Origin: Gemmatimonas sp. | Lineage (GTDB): Bacteria > Gemmatimonadota > Gemmatimonadetes > Gemmatimonadales > Gemmatimonadaceae | Direction of reading: 5' to 3' | Assembly: GCF_031426495.1 (NCBI RefSeq) | Contig: NZ_JANPLK010000004.1 | Coordinates: 1 to 18,667, forward strand | DNA: 18,667 nt | Shown here: one piece after another, positions 1 to 7,262 of the stretch | How positions within the stretch are numbered: position 1 is the stretch's first letter | Layout: every line of letters starts with the position of its first letter | Translations under genes and position numbers: made by a program | The notes under the pieces: generated by a model | Seen by the model: only the letters and a program-made list of their open reading frames with translations | What the model was told of the DNA's origin: nothing | Database searches by the model: none

Positions 1-1
1 C

Positions 2-712
2 GGCGGCGGTGTGCGCGTCATCGATCCGTCGCATCACCTGTTCACCATCACGGACGACCGCGAGTTCAACGTCGAGTTGTACGTGAACAAGGGACGGGGC
101 TACATCGAGAGCGATCAGCATCCCGCCGACAAGAATCTCTCCGTCGACGTGGTGCGTATCGATGCCATCTATAGCCCGGTGCGCCGCGTCAACTTCGCCG
201 TCTCCGAGACGCGCGTTGGACAGCGTACCGACTATGACCGTCTCACGCTGACCGTCGAAACCAACGGCACGATGTCGCCCGAGGAAGCGGTGAGCTACGC
301 AGCAGCGCTGGCCCAGACCCACTTCCAGTATTTCGTGGGCTTCGGGTCGTCGGCTTCCGCACAGCCTGGCGCAGGGGGCGACGGCTCCAACAGCGACGCG
401 CTGCGCTTGGCCGAACTGTTCCGCACTCCGATCGACGATCTCGAACTCTCGGTTCGCTCGGTCAATTCACTCAAGAACTCGAACATCCGCTCGCTCGGCG
501 ATCTGGTTCGCCAGACCGAGGCGCAAATCCTTCAGGTCAAGAACTTCGGCAAGAAGTCTCTGCAGGAAATCGCCGCGCTGCTCGAGAAGGAAGGGCTCAA
601 TTTCGGCATGCGATACGAGGAGAGCACAGATGGTGTGCGTATCCTCGATATGGGCACCCCGCCCAGCCGCGCGGCCGAGAACGCGCCTGACGACGAAGAC
701 GACGAGGAGTAA
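2..712 (+). CDS. rpoA: DNA-directed RNA polymerase alpha subunit, 5'-truncated by window edge
   Basis: Alpha subunit of RNA polymerase, which nucleates core assembly through its N-terminal domain and contacts UP-element DNA and activators through its C-terminal domain. The open frame runs from base 2 without a start, so only about 236 C-terminal residues of a protein usually near 330 are seen; the GTG at 11 is an internal valine. The visible part starts in the N-terminal domain (VRVIDPSHH, then VNKGRGYI), continues through a Gly/Ser/Ala-rich linker, and ends in a helix-hairpin-helix C-terminal domain with the DNA-contacting arginine context ELSVRSVNSLK and the NFGKKSLQEI segment. The tail is acidic (DDEDDEE). 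rplQ follows after 5 bases, the classical order. Identity is certain from conserved blocks and synteny. Confidence 0.97.
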   Translation, partial: GGGVRVIDPSHHLFTITDDREFNVELYVNKGRGYIESDQHPADKNLSVDVVRIDAIYSPVRRVNFAVSETRVGQRTDYDRLTLTVETNGTMSPEEAVSYAAALAQTHFQYFVGFGSSASAQPGAGGDGSNSDALRLAELFRTPIDDLELSVRSVNSLKNSNIRSLGDLVRQTEAQILQVKNFGKKSLQEIAALLEKEGLNFGMRYEESTDGVRILDMGTPPSRAAENAPDDEDDEE

Positions 713-717
713 TTCCC

Positions 718-1074
718 ATGCGCCATCGCAAGGCAAACCGCCAACTTCGGCGGACGAGTGAGCAGCGCCTCGCGCTGCTTCGCAACCTCGCTACCTCGCT
801 CATTGAGCAGGGTGCGATCGAGACGACTGAGGCGAAGGCGAAAGAACTCCGCCCCTTCGTTGAGAAGCTGATTACAAAGGCCCGGACCGGCACGCTCCAC
901 GCGCGCCGCCTGGCTGGCAAGCACGTCCACAAGCGTGAGGCGGCCGACAAGCTCTTCCAAGAAATCGGCCCCATGTTCGCCACGCGACCGGGCGGTTATA
1001 CGCGCATTCTCAAAACCGGCCACCGCAAGGGTGACGGTGCGGAAATGGCGCGGATCGAATTGGTCCAGAGCTGA
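718..1074 (+). CDS. rplQ: 50S ribosomal protein L17
   Basis: Large-subunit ribosomal protein L17, 118 residues, within the usual bacterial size. The N-terminus MRHRKANRQLRRTSEQR, the block LRNLATSLIEQGAIETTEAK (residues about 22-41) and RPGGYTRILK near residue 90 are the L17 signatures. The ATG at 718 is supported by a strong Shine-Dalgarno sequence GAGGAG at 704-709, which lies inside the last codons of rpoA, with 8 bases of spacing. It is cotranscribed with rpoA upstream and with rpmB 11 bases downstream. Confidence 0.98.
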   Translation: MRHRKANRQLRRTSEQRLALLRNLATSLIEQGAIETTEAKAKELRPFVEKLITKARTGTLHARRLAGKHVHKREAADKLFQEIGPMFATRPGGYTRILKTGHRKGDGAEMARIELVQS

Positions 1075-1085
1075 GGATATCGGAC

Positions 1086-1307
1086 ATGGCTATCGATAGA
1101 CACCGCTGCTACGTCTGCGACAAGGGCGTTGCCTTTGGAAACAGCGTCTCGCACGCGAACAACAAGACGCGCCGGACCTGGAGACCCAATCTCCAAGTGG
1201 TGCGTACCCTCAGCGAAGGGAAGGTCATCAAGGTCAAGGCCTGCACGCGGTGCATCGCGGCCGGTAAGATCACCCGCGCGCCGCGCGGTCAGGTTGCCGT
1301 CGCGTAA
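1086..1307 (+). CDS. rpmB: 50S ribosomal protein L28, four-cysteine (C+) form
   Basis: Large-subunit ribosomal protein L28, 73 residues. It has the L28 core CDKGVAFGNSVSHANNKTRR and the TWRPNLQ segment. Four cysteines form two CxxC pairs, C8/C11 and C53/C56, which is the zinc-binding C+ version of L28; many bacteria carry a C- paralogue lacking them. The ATG at 1086 follows GAGGAT at 1073-1078, which overlaps the rplQ stop. rpmB is not the usual neighbour of rpoA-rplQ, but the 11-base spacing says it is read with them. A hairpin begins 20 bases downstream. Confidence 0.96.
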   Translation: MAIDRHRCYVCDKGVAFGNSVSHANNKTRRTWRPNLQVVRTLSEGKVIKVKACTRCIAAGKITRAPRGQVAVA

Positions 1308-1327
1308 CTCGCGTACGGTGACGTCTC

Positions 1328-1360
1328 AGCGGGGAGCTCGCAGTTGCCGGGCTCCCCGCT
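1328..1360 (+). terminator. Probable terminator after rpmB
   Basis: A perfect 10-bp inverted repeat, AGCGGGGAGC at 1328-1337 and GCTCCCCGCT at 1351-1360, encloses a 13-base loop. It starts 20 bases after the rpmB stop and before the next gene. Only TTGT follows, so the U-tract is poor; termination may be partial or may need a factor. It is the natural boundary between the ribosomal-protein operon and the sugar-nucleotide genes. Confidence 0.65.
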
Positions 1361-1420
1361 TTGTACATATGCCTTCCGTTGTCGCCACTCACGACTCCTG
1401 ACTTCCGACTGAGTACTCTG

Positions 1421-2386
1421 TTGAAGACTGCACTGATCACCGGGATTACCGGACAGGACGGCTCCTACCTCGCCGAGTTACTGCTCGCCAAGGGCTACCG
1501 CGTCGTCGGCGTTGTGCGTCGCTCGTCCACGACGCCCTATGAGCGTATCGCCCATCTCGTCGATCGCGTCGAACTCGTGTCGGCCGATCTGCTCGATCAG
1601 ACGTCGCTCACCGACGTCGTACATGAAACGCAGCCCGACGAGATTTATAATCTCGCCGCGCAGAGCTTCGTACAGACCTCGTGGACCCAGCCCGTGCTCA
1701 CTGGTGAATTCACCGCGCTCGGTGTCACCAGGATGCTGGAGGCGATGCGCAAAGCTGCGCCCAAGTCGCGCTTCTATCAGGCCAGCTCCAGCGAGCAGTT
1801 CGGAAAGGTCGTTGAAACGCCGCAGCGCGAGTCCACGCCGTTCTATCCGCGCTCGCCGTACGGCGTCGCCAAGGTCTACGGCCACTGGATCACGGTGAAT
1901 TATCGCGAAAGCTTCAACCTCTTCGCGGTCTCCGGCATTCTGTTCAATCACGAGTCGCCGCGTCGCGGCCTCGAGTTCGTCACGCGCAAAATCACCGACG
2001 CCGTCGCCCGCATCAAACTCGGCCTGCAACATGAGCTGCGACTCGGCAATCTCGAGGCGCGTCGTGACTGGGGCTTCGCTGGTGATTACGTCGACGCCAT
2101 GTGGCGCATGCTTCAGCTCGATGAGCCCGACGACTTCGTGATCGGAACGGGCGAGACGTACTCCGTACGCGATTTCTGCGGCGCCGCGTTCGGCGCCGTG
2201 GATCTCGATTATCTCGAGTATGTGAAGCAGGATGAGAAGTTCTTCCGGCCGGCCGAGGTGGATCTGCTGGTAGCTGATCCGTCGAAGGCCGAGCAACGGC
2301 TTGGCTGGACGCCCAAGGTGCCCTTCGCCGAGCTGGTGAGCATGATGGTTGCCGCCGATCTCGCGCGGTACGAACGCCAGCGGTGA
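1421..2386 (+). CDS. gmd: GDP-mannose 4,6-dehydratase
   Basis: Converts GDP-D-mannose to GDP-4-keto-6-deoxy-D-mannose in the cytoplasm, the branch point to GDP-D-rhamnose, GDP-L-fucose and GDP-6-deoxy-talose. It is an extended-SDR protein of 321 residues when started at TTG 1421: the NADP-binding TGITGQDG motif is at residues 7-14, the catalytic set is S123/E125 with Y147 and K151 (SPYGVAK), and the family hallmarks FNHESPRRG (about 175-183) and RRDWGFAGDYVDAMW are intact. Family members usually have Thr at the S123 position; Ser is a conservative change. It lacks the internal insertion of the longer E. coli enzyme, as in other short bacterial versions. In-frame TTGs at 1361 and 1379 would add residues before the beta-strand that normally opens the protein, so TTG 1421 is preferred although its Shine-Dalgarno is weak. 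The next gene starts 7 bases after the stop. Confidence 0.95.
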   Translation: MKTALITGITGQDGSYLAELLLAKGYRVVGVVRRSSTTPYERIAHLVDRVELVSADLLDQTSLTDVVHETQPDEIYNLAAQSFVQTSWTQPVLTGEFTALGVTRMLEAMRKAAPKSRFYQASSSEQFGKVVETPQRESTPFYPRSPYGVAKVYGHWITVNYRESFNLFAVSGILFNHESPRRGLEFVTRKITDAVARIKLGLQHELRLGNLEARRDWGFAGDYVDAMWRMLQLDEPDDFVIGTGETYSVRDFCGAAFGAVDLDYLEYVKQDEKFFRPAEVDLLVADPSKAEQRLGWTPKVPFAELVSMMVAADLARYERQR

Positions 2387-2393
2387 TGCCGTC

Positions 2394-3347
2394 GTGAAGC
2401 GCGTGCTCGTGACCGGAGCCGCCGGCTTCGTCGGGTCATATTTGCTCGAAGCACTTCGGGACGCAGGGGGCGAGCTGTTCGCGCTCGCCACTGATCCTCC
2501 CGGCGCGCCGGCCGCATTGGGCGGGGATGCCCAATGGTTATACGGTGACCTCCGGGACGCGGAGTACGTGGCGCATGTCGTAGCCACCGCGCGGCCCGAT
2601 ACGGTGATTCACCTCGCGGCGATCTCGCACGTGCCGACGGCGGCCGCTGATCCGGCGCTCGCGTGGGACGTCAACGTCACCGCGACCGCGCGCCTGCTGC
2701 ACGCGCTCGGCCACGCCCGCGACGCCGGGACGATTGACCCCACCGTGCTGATCGTCGGCAGCGCCGAGCAGTACGGACGTCATGAGACCCATGAATTTCC
2801 GCTGCTCGAAAGCTCCGTGCAGGCCCCGCGAACGGTGTACGCTGCCACCAAGACCGCGCAGGAGGTGCTCGCCTTGCAAGCTTGGCGGGCGACGGGGCTC
2901 AACGTGGTCGTCGCGCGCAGCTTCAACCACAGTGGCCGAGGGCAGCCGACGCGATTCCTGCTCCCAGCATTGGTGCAGCGCGCGGTCGAACTCCGCGGCG
3001 CCGCGCCGGGAACGACCATGCCGGTTGGGAATCGCGCGCCGATCCGCGATTTCCTCCATGTAAGTGACGTCGTTGCTGCGTATATTTCACTCTGCCAACG
3101 GGGCACGCCTGGCGAGGCGTACAACGTGGCCAGCGGCACCGGGTGGTCGGTGCAGCAGATACTCGACCGGGTCTTGGCGCGTGCCGGTGTGCAGGCGACG
3201 CCCGTCGAAGATCCGTCGCTGGTACGCCCGGTTGACGTCCCCGTACTGATCGGGGATTCGCACAAATTGCAGCGCGCCACCGGATGGTCCGCCACGCGCG
3301 CTCTTGACGACATCATCGACGATCTCCTCCATGCCGCGACGCTCTGA
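2394..3347 (+). CDS. rmd: GDP-4-keto-6-deoxy-D-mannose reductase-type SDR
   Basis: Extended short-chain dehydrogenase of 317 residues, likely reducing the Gmd product to GDP-D-rhamnose (or its C4 epimer GDP-6-deoxy-D-talose). Visible features are the Rossmann motif TGAAGFVG at residues 7-14, LAAISHV near 74-80, the catalytic S123 in GSAEQYG, and Y149/K153 in VYAATK. ARSFNHSGRGQ at about 174-184 corresponds to the family's RPFNHTGPGQ block, and RDFLHVSDVV at 218-227 is also typical. GTG 2394 is chosen because it places the first beta-strand at the N-terminus; an upstream TTG at 2349 would overlap gmd by 38 bases. Linkage to gmd is the main reason for calling it rmd rather than a generic NAD-dependent epimerase. 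The stereochemistry of the product cannot be read from the sequence. Its 3' end overlaps carB by 17 bases. Confidence 0.85.
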   Translation: MKRVLVTGAAGFVGSYLLEALRDAGGELFALATDPPGAPAALGGDAQWLYGDLRDAEYVAHVVATARPDTVIHLAAISHVPTAAADPALAWDVNVTATARLLHALGHARDAGTIDPTVLIVGSAEQYGRHETHEFPLLESSVQAPRTVYAATKTAQEVLALQAWRATGLNVVVARSFNHSGRGQPTRFLLPALVQRAVELRGAAPGTTMPVGNRAPIRDFLHVSDVVAAYISLCQRGTPGEAYNVASGTGWSVQQILDRVLARAGVQATPVEDPSLVRPVDVPVLIGDSHKLQRATGWSATRALDDIIDDLLHAATL

Positions 3348-6300
3348 CCTGCAACGGATTCTCGTGATCGGCTCCGGACCGATCGTAATCGGACAGGCTG
3401 CTGAATTTGATTACTCCGGAACGCAGGCGATCAAAGCCCTGCGCGAAGAGGGGTACGAGGTCATCCTCGTGAATTCCAATCCGGCCACGATCATGACCGA
3501 TCCGGAGTTCGCTGACCGCACGTACATCGAACCGGTCACGGCCGAGTTTGTCGAAAAGGTGATCGCGAAAGAGCGCCCGGACGCGGTATTGCCCACGATG
3601 GGCGGACAGACGGCGCTCAACGTCGCGCTCGCGCTGTACGACAGCGGGGTGCTCGACAAGTACGGCTGCGAACTCATTGGTGCCAACGCGCGCGCCATTC
3701 GCGTCGCCGAAGATCGCAAGCTTTTCGGTGAAGCCATGACGAAGATCGGGCTCACCTGTCCGACCGGCCGCACCGTCACCACGCTCGAGGACGCGATCGC
3801 TGGTGTTGAAGAGACTGGATTTCCGTCGGTTATCCGGCCGTCGTTCACGCTCGGCGGTACCGGTGGCGGCATCGCGTACAACCGCGAAGAATTCGAGACG
3901 ATGGTGCGACGTGGTCTCGACTTGTCGCCCGTGGGCTCGGTGCTCATCGAGCGCTCGCTGCTGGGCTGGAAGGAGTATGAACTCGAAGTGATGCGCGATT
4001 GCGCCGACAACGTGGTGATCGTCTGTTCGATCGAGAATCTCGATCCCATGGGCGTGCATACCGGTGACTCGATCACCGTCGCGCCCGCGATGACGCTCAC
4101 CGATCGTGAGTATCAGACCATGCGCGACGCGGCCGTGGCCATCATCCGCGAAATCGGGGTCGATGCCGGCGGATGCAACATTCAGTTTGCCGTGAATCCG
4201 GCCAACGGCGATTTGATCGTCATCGAGATGAACCCGCGCGTGTCGCGCTCGTCGGCCCTTGCGTCCAAGGCTACGGGCTTTCCGATCGCGCGTATCGGTG
4301 CCAAGCTCGCCGTGGGATACACGCTTGACGAAGTACCGAACGACATCACCAAGACGACACCGGCCAGCTTCGAGCCCGTGCTCGATTACGTGATCGTGAA
4401 GTGCCCGCGCTTCGCCTTCGAGAAGTTCACGTCGTCCGATCCGGGCCTGACCACGCAGATGAAGTCCGTCGGCGAGTCGATGGCGATCGGTCGCACGTTC
4501 AAGGAGGCCTTCCAGAAGGCGCTGCGCGCACTCGAGACGGGTCGCAGCGGCTGGACCGTCGGCGAGCGTCTCGTCGACGACCGACTCGTCGAGGGGTCGA
4601 AGGAGGAGCTGCGTGGCGCACTCCGTCGCCCGACGCCGGAACGCATCTATCAGCTCAAGCGGGCCATGCTGCTGGGCATGGGCACGGCCGAGCTGCACGA
4701 GATCACGGGTATTGATCCGTGGTTTCTCGATCAGTTGCACGAGCTGATCGTCGCTGAGGCGGAGTACCAGCAGAAGCCGTTGGTGGATGCCGATAGCATG
4801 CGTCGCATGAAGCGTCTCGGCTTCTCCGATCGACAGCTCGGTGCGCTGCGCGGTGGCACCGAACACGAGGCCCGCGCCATGCGCTGGTCGCTCGGCGTGC
4901 GCCCGTCGTACAAGATGATCGATACCTGTGCCGGTGAGTTTCCCTCTACCACACCGTATCTGTACGGCTGCTACGACGAGGAGAGCGAGGCGGCCACCGA
5001 AGGACGGCCGAAGGTCGTCATTCTCGGGTCGGGCCCCAATCGTATCGGGCAGGGCGTCGAGTTTGACTACTGCTGTGTGCGCGCCGTGTTGGCGCTGCGC
5101 GAGCGGGGATACGAGACCATCATGGTCAACTCGAATCCGGAAACGGTCTCCACCGACTTCGATATCTCCGACAAGCTGTACTTCGAGCCGCTCACGCTCG
5201 AAGACGTGCTCGAAATTGTGCATCGCGAGAATCCGCTCGGCGTCATCGTGCAGCTCGGTGGTCAAACGCCGCTCAAGCTCACGCGACCGCTCGAGGCGGC
5301 CGGTGTGCGCATTCTCGGCACATCACCCGACGCCATCGACATCGCCGAGGATCGTCGTCGCTTCGAAGCGATCGTGCGTGAACTCGGTATCGCGCAGCCG
5401 GCGAACGGAACAGCCACCAGCGTGGACGAAGCCGTCGAGATCGCCGATCGAATCGGGTATCCCGTGCTCGTGCGCCCATCGTACGTGCTCGGCGGTCGCG
5501 CGATGGAAATCGTCCATGACGCCGCGTCGTTGCGTGGTTACTTCGAACGTGCGGCACGCGTGAGCGAAGACCGCCCGGTGCTCGTCGACAAGTTCCTCGA
5601 GGATGCGTTCGAGGCCGACGTCGACGCGCTCTCCGATGGCACGAATGTGGTGATCGGTTCGGTCATGGAGCACATCGAGAGTGCCGGTATTCACTCCGGT
5701 GACTCCGCGTGCGTGCTGCCGCCGTATCTGATTCCGCAGGAAGCGGCCGATCAGATGCGCGCACACACCGTGGCCTTCGCCAAGAAGCTGGGCGTGGTCG
5801 GATTGATCAACGTGCAGTATGCCTACAAGGACGGCGTGGTCTACGTCATCGAAGTGAACCCGCGTGCCTCGCGCACCGTGCCGTTCGTGTCGAAGGCGAT
5901 CGGCGTGTCGCTCGCCTCCGTCGCCGCGCGTCTGATGCTTGGCGAAACGTTGGCCGAGATCGGCTTCACCTCGGAAATCGTGCCGCCCTTCTTCAGTGTG
6001 AAGGAAGCAGTGTTCCCGTTCAACAAGTTCCGCGAGTTCGACCCGGTGCTCGGCCCCGAAATGCGCTCCACCGGTGAAGTCATGGGCATCGATGAAGACT
6101 TCGGCACGGCGTTCATGAAGTCACAGCTGGCCGCCGACAACGCGCTCCCGCGTATCGGTGCGGTCTTCATCACCGTCAACGATTCCGACAAGCCCAGCGC
6201 CGCGAAGTTGGCGGCGCGCTTCCACGAACTTGGCTTCACGCTCTACGCGACCAGCGGAACCGCGGCGTATCTGCGCGCGCGTGACATTCCCGTGCAGTCG

Positions 6301-6597
6301 GTGCTCAAGGTCAGCGAAGGCCGGCCGCACGGCGTCGATATGATCCTGAACGGCGAGATTCATCTACTCGTGAACACGCCGCTCGGCAAGCACGCGCAGG
6401 TCGACGACGAACGCCTGCGGCAGGCAGCGATCAGCAACCGCGTGCCGTATACCACCACGCTGTCCGCCGCCAGCGCCGCGGCCGAAGCCATCGCCGCGCG
6501 TCAGTCGCGTGAGCCGGGCGTGCGGTCGTTGCAGGAGTGGCACGTGATTCTCGCCGCGTCGCTGGCGGCCAACGCCGCGCCCATTGGTGCGGCGTGA
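3331..6597 (+). CDS. carB: Carbamoyl-phosphate synthase large subunit
   Basis: Makes carbamoyl phosphate from bicarbonate, ATP and ammonia delivered by the small subunit CarA, feeding pyrimidine and arginine synthesis. From ATG 3331 it is 1088 residues, close to the family's roughly 1070. The two homologous halves are both complete: the N-terminal carboxyphosphate half opens with RILVIGSGPIVIGQAAEFDYSG, and the second half starts near residue 561 with VVILGSGPNRIGQGVEFDY. Each half has its ATP-grasp block (FTLGGTGGG and YVLGGRAMEI; EMNPRVSRSSALASK and EVNPRASRTVPFVSK). An oligomerisation segment lies between them, and the C-terminal 150 or so residues are the methylglyoxal-synthase-like allosteric domain (LYATSGTAAYL, GVDMI). 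It overlaps rmd by 17 bases and the following acyltransferase by 4. No carA is in the window, and an amidotransferase partner must be encoded elsewhere. No clear Shine-Dalgarno precedes the ATG, which suits translational coupling. Confidence 0.98.
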   Translation: MPRRSDLQRILVIGSGPIVIGQAAEFDYSGTQAIKALREEGYEVILVNSNPATIMTDPEFADRTYIEPVTAEFVEKVIAKERPDAVLPTMGGQTALNVALALYDSGVLDKYGCELIGANARAIRVAEDRKLFGEAMTKIGLTCPTGRTVTTLEDAIAGVEETGFPSVIRPSFTLGGTGGGIAYNREEFETMVRRGLDLSPVGSVLIERSLLGWKEYELEVMRDCADNVVIVCSIENLDPMGVHTGDSITVAPAMTLTDREYQTMRDAAVAIIREIGVDAGGCNIQFAVNPANGDLIVIEMNPRVSRSSALASKATGFPIARIGAKLAVGYTLDEVPNDITKTTPASFEPVLDYVIVKCPRFAFEKFTSSDPGLTTQMKSVGESMAIGRTFKEAFQKALRALETGRSGWTVGERLVDDRLVEGSKEELRGALRRPTPERIYQLKRAMLLGMGTAELHEITGIDPWFLDQLHELIVAEAEYQQKPLVDADSMRRMKRLGFSDRQLGALRGGTEHEARAMRWSLGVRPSYKMIDTCAGEFPSTTPYLYGCYDEESEAATEGRPKVVILGSGPNRIGQGVEFDYCCVRAVLALRERGYETIMVNSNPETVSTDFDISDKLYFEPLTLEDVLEIVHRENPLGVIVQLGGQTPLKLTRPLEAAGVRILGTSPDAIDIAEDRRRFEAIVRELGIAQPANGTATSVDEAVEIADRIGYPVLVRPSYVLGGRAMEIVHDAASLRGYFERAARVSEDRPVLVDKFLEDAFEADVDALSDGTNVVIGSVMEHIESAGIHSGDSACVLPPYLIPQEAADQMRAHTVAFAKKLGVVGLINVQYAYKDGVVYVIEVNPRASRTVPFVSKAIGVSLASVAARLMLGETLAEIGFTSEIVPPFFSVKEAVFPFNKFREFDPVLGPEMRSTGEVMGIDEDFGTAFMKSQLAADNALPRIGAVFITVNDSDKPSAAKLAARFHELGFTLYATSGTAAYLRARDIPVQSVLKVSEGRPHGVDMILNGEIHLLVNTPLGKHAQVDDERLRQAAISNRVPYTTTLSAASAAAEAIAARQSREPGVRSLQEWHVILAASLAANAAPIGAA

Positions 6598-7262
6598 GCA
6601 TTCCCGGCATGATCGCTTCCGCCGGGCAGGGGCACGTCGCACTCGGCGTCGCGCTCGGTGACGGCGCGCTCGTACACGAGTCGGCGTACGTCGAGGCCGG
6701 TGCGGTGATCGGCGCGGGTACGCGCGTCTGGCATTTTTGTCACGTGCTCGGCGGCGCCGCCATCGGTGCGCGCTGTTCGCTCGGCCAGAACGTGGTGGTC
6801 ATGAATGGGGTCGTCGTTGGCGACAACGCGAAAATCCAGAACAACGTGTCGTTATACGAAGGCGTGGAACTCGAGGCCGATGTCTTCTGCGGCCCCTCGA
6901 TGGTCTTCACCAACGTCTACAACCCGCGTAGCGCGGTATCGCGCAAGAACGAGTATCGGCGCACACTGGTGCGCCGCGGGGCGACGATCGGGGCGAACGC
7001 CACGATCGTCTGCGGCGTCACGATTGGACGTTTCGCGTTCATCGGCGCCGGCGCCGTGGTCAATCGCGACGTGCCCGATTACGCGCTCATCGCCGGCGTG
7101 CCGGGCCGTGGCATCGGCTGGATGTCGGAAGACGGACACAAGCTCGAGTCACTGAGCCTGGCCGGTGCGGAAGGTGAGCGCGAACTGCTCCGCTGCCCGG
7201 GCACCGACGTGCGATACGAACGCCATGGCGACGTCGTCGTTCGCCTCGGGGGAACGGTATGA
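6594..7262 (+). CDS. wbpD: UDP-2-acetamido-3-amino-2,3-dideoxy-glucuronate N-acetyltransferase (WbpD/WlbB-like)
   Basis: Acetyl-CoA-dependent acetylation of the 3-amino group, the last step to UDP-2,3-diacetamido-2,3-dideoxy-D-glucuronate. The protein is a left-handed beta-helix of hexapeptide repeats covering roughly residues 20-170 (repeated AxIGxx units such as AVIGAGTRVWHFCHV and ARCSLGQNVVV). The blocks AKIQNNVSLYEG, VFCGPSMVFTNVYNPRS, GATIGANATIVCGVTIG and ALIAGVPGRGIGWMSEDG are close to the WbpD/WlbB family. I use GTG 6594 (222 residues) because its GTGA overlaps the carB stop by 4 bases; ATG 6609 (217 residues) is also possible. The next gene overlaps by ATGA. An unusual C-terminal tail of some 45 residues after the helix looks like a small Zn-free add-on with two cysteines at most; I cannot assign it. 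Confidence 0.88.
   Translation: MSIPGMIASAGQGHVALGVALGDGALVHESAYVEAGAVIGAGTRVWHFCHVLGGAAIGARCSLGQNVVVMNGVVVGDNAKIQNNVSLYEGVELEADVFCGPSMVFTNVYNPRSAVSRKNEYRRTLVRRGATIGANATIVCGVTIGRFAFIGAGAVVNRDVPDYALIAGVPGRGIGWMSEDGHKLESLSLAGAEGERELLRCPGTDVRYERHGDVVVRLGGTV

Noticed and set aside
1338..1372. Promoter for gmd around TTGCCG and TACATA
   Set aside because: The hexamers are weak, their spacing is wrong, and the -35 falls in the terminator loop. A promoter for the run must be near here but I cannot locate it.
1361..1420. Upstream TTG starts for gmd (1361, 1379)
   Set aside because: They add residues not seen in the family before the first beta-strand, and 1361 lies immediately after the terminator stem.
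3313..5265. 650-codon ORF on the minus strand
   Set aside because: It lies wholly opposite carB, whose protein is unmistakable. Its translation has no domain and is rich in H, R and D, as expected for antisense of GC-rich coding DNA.
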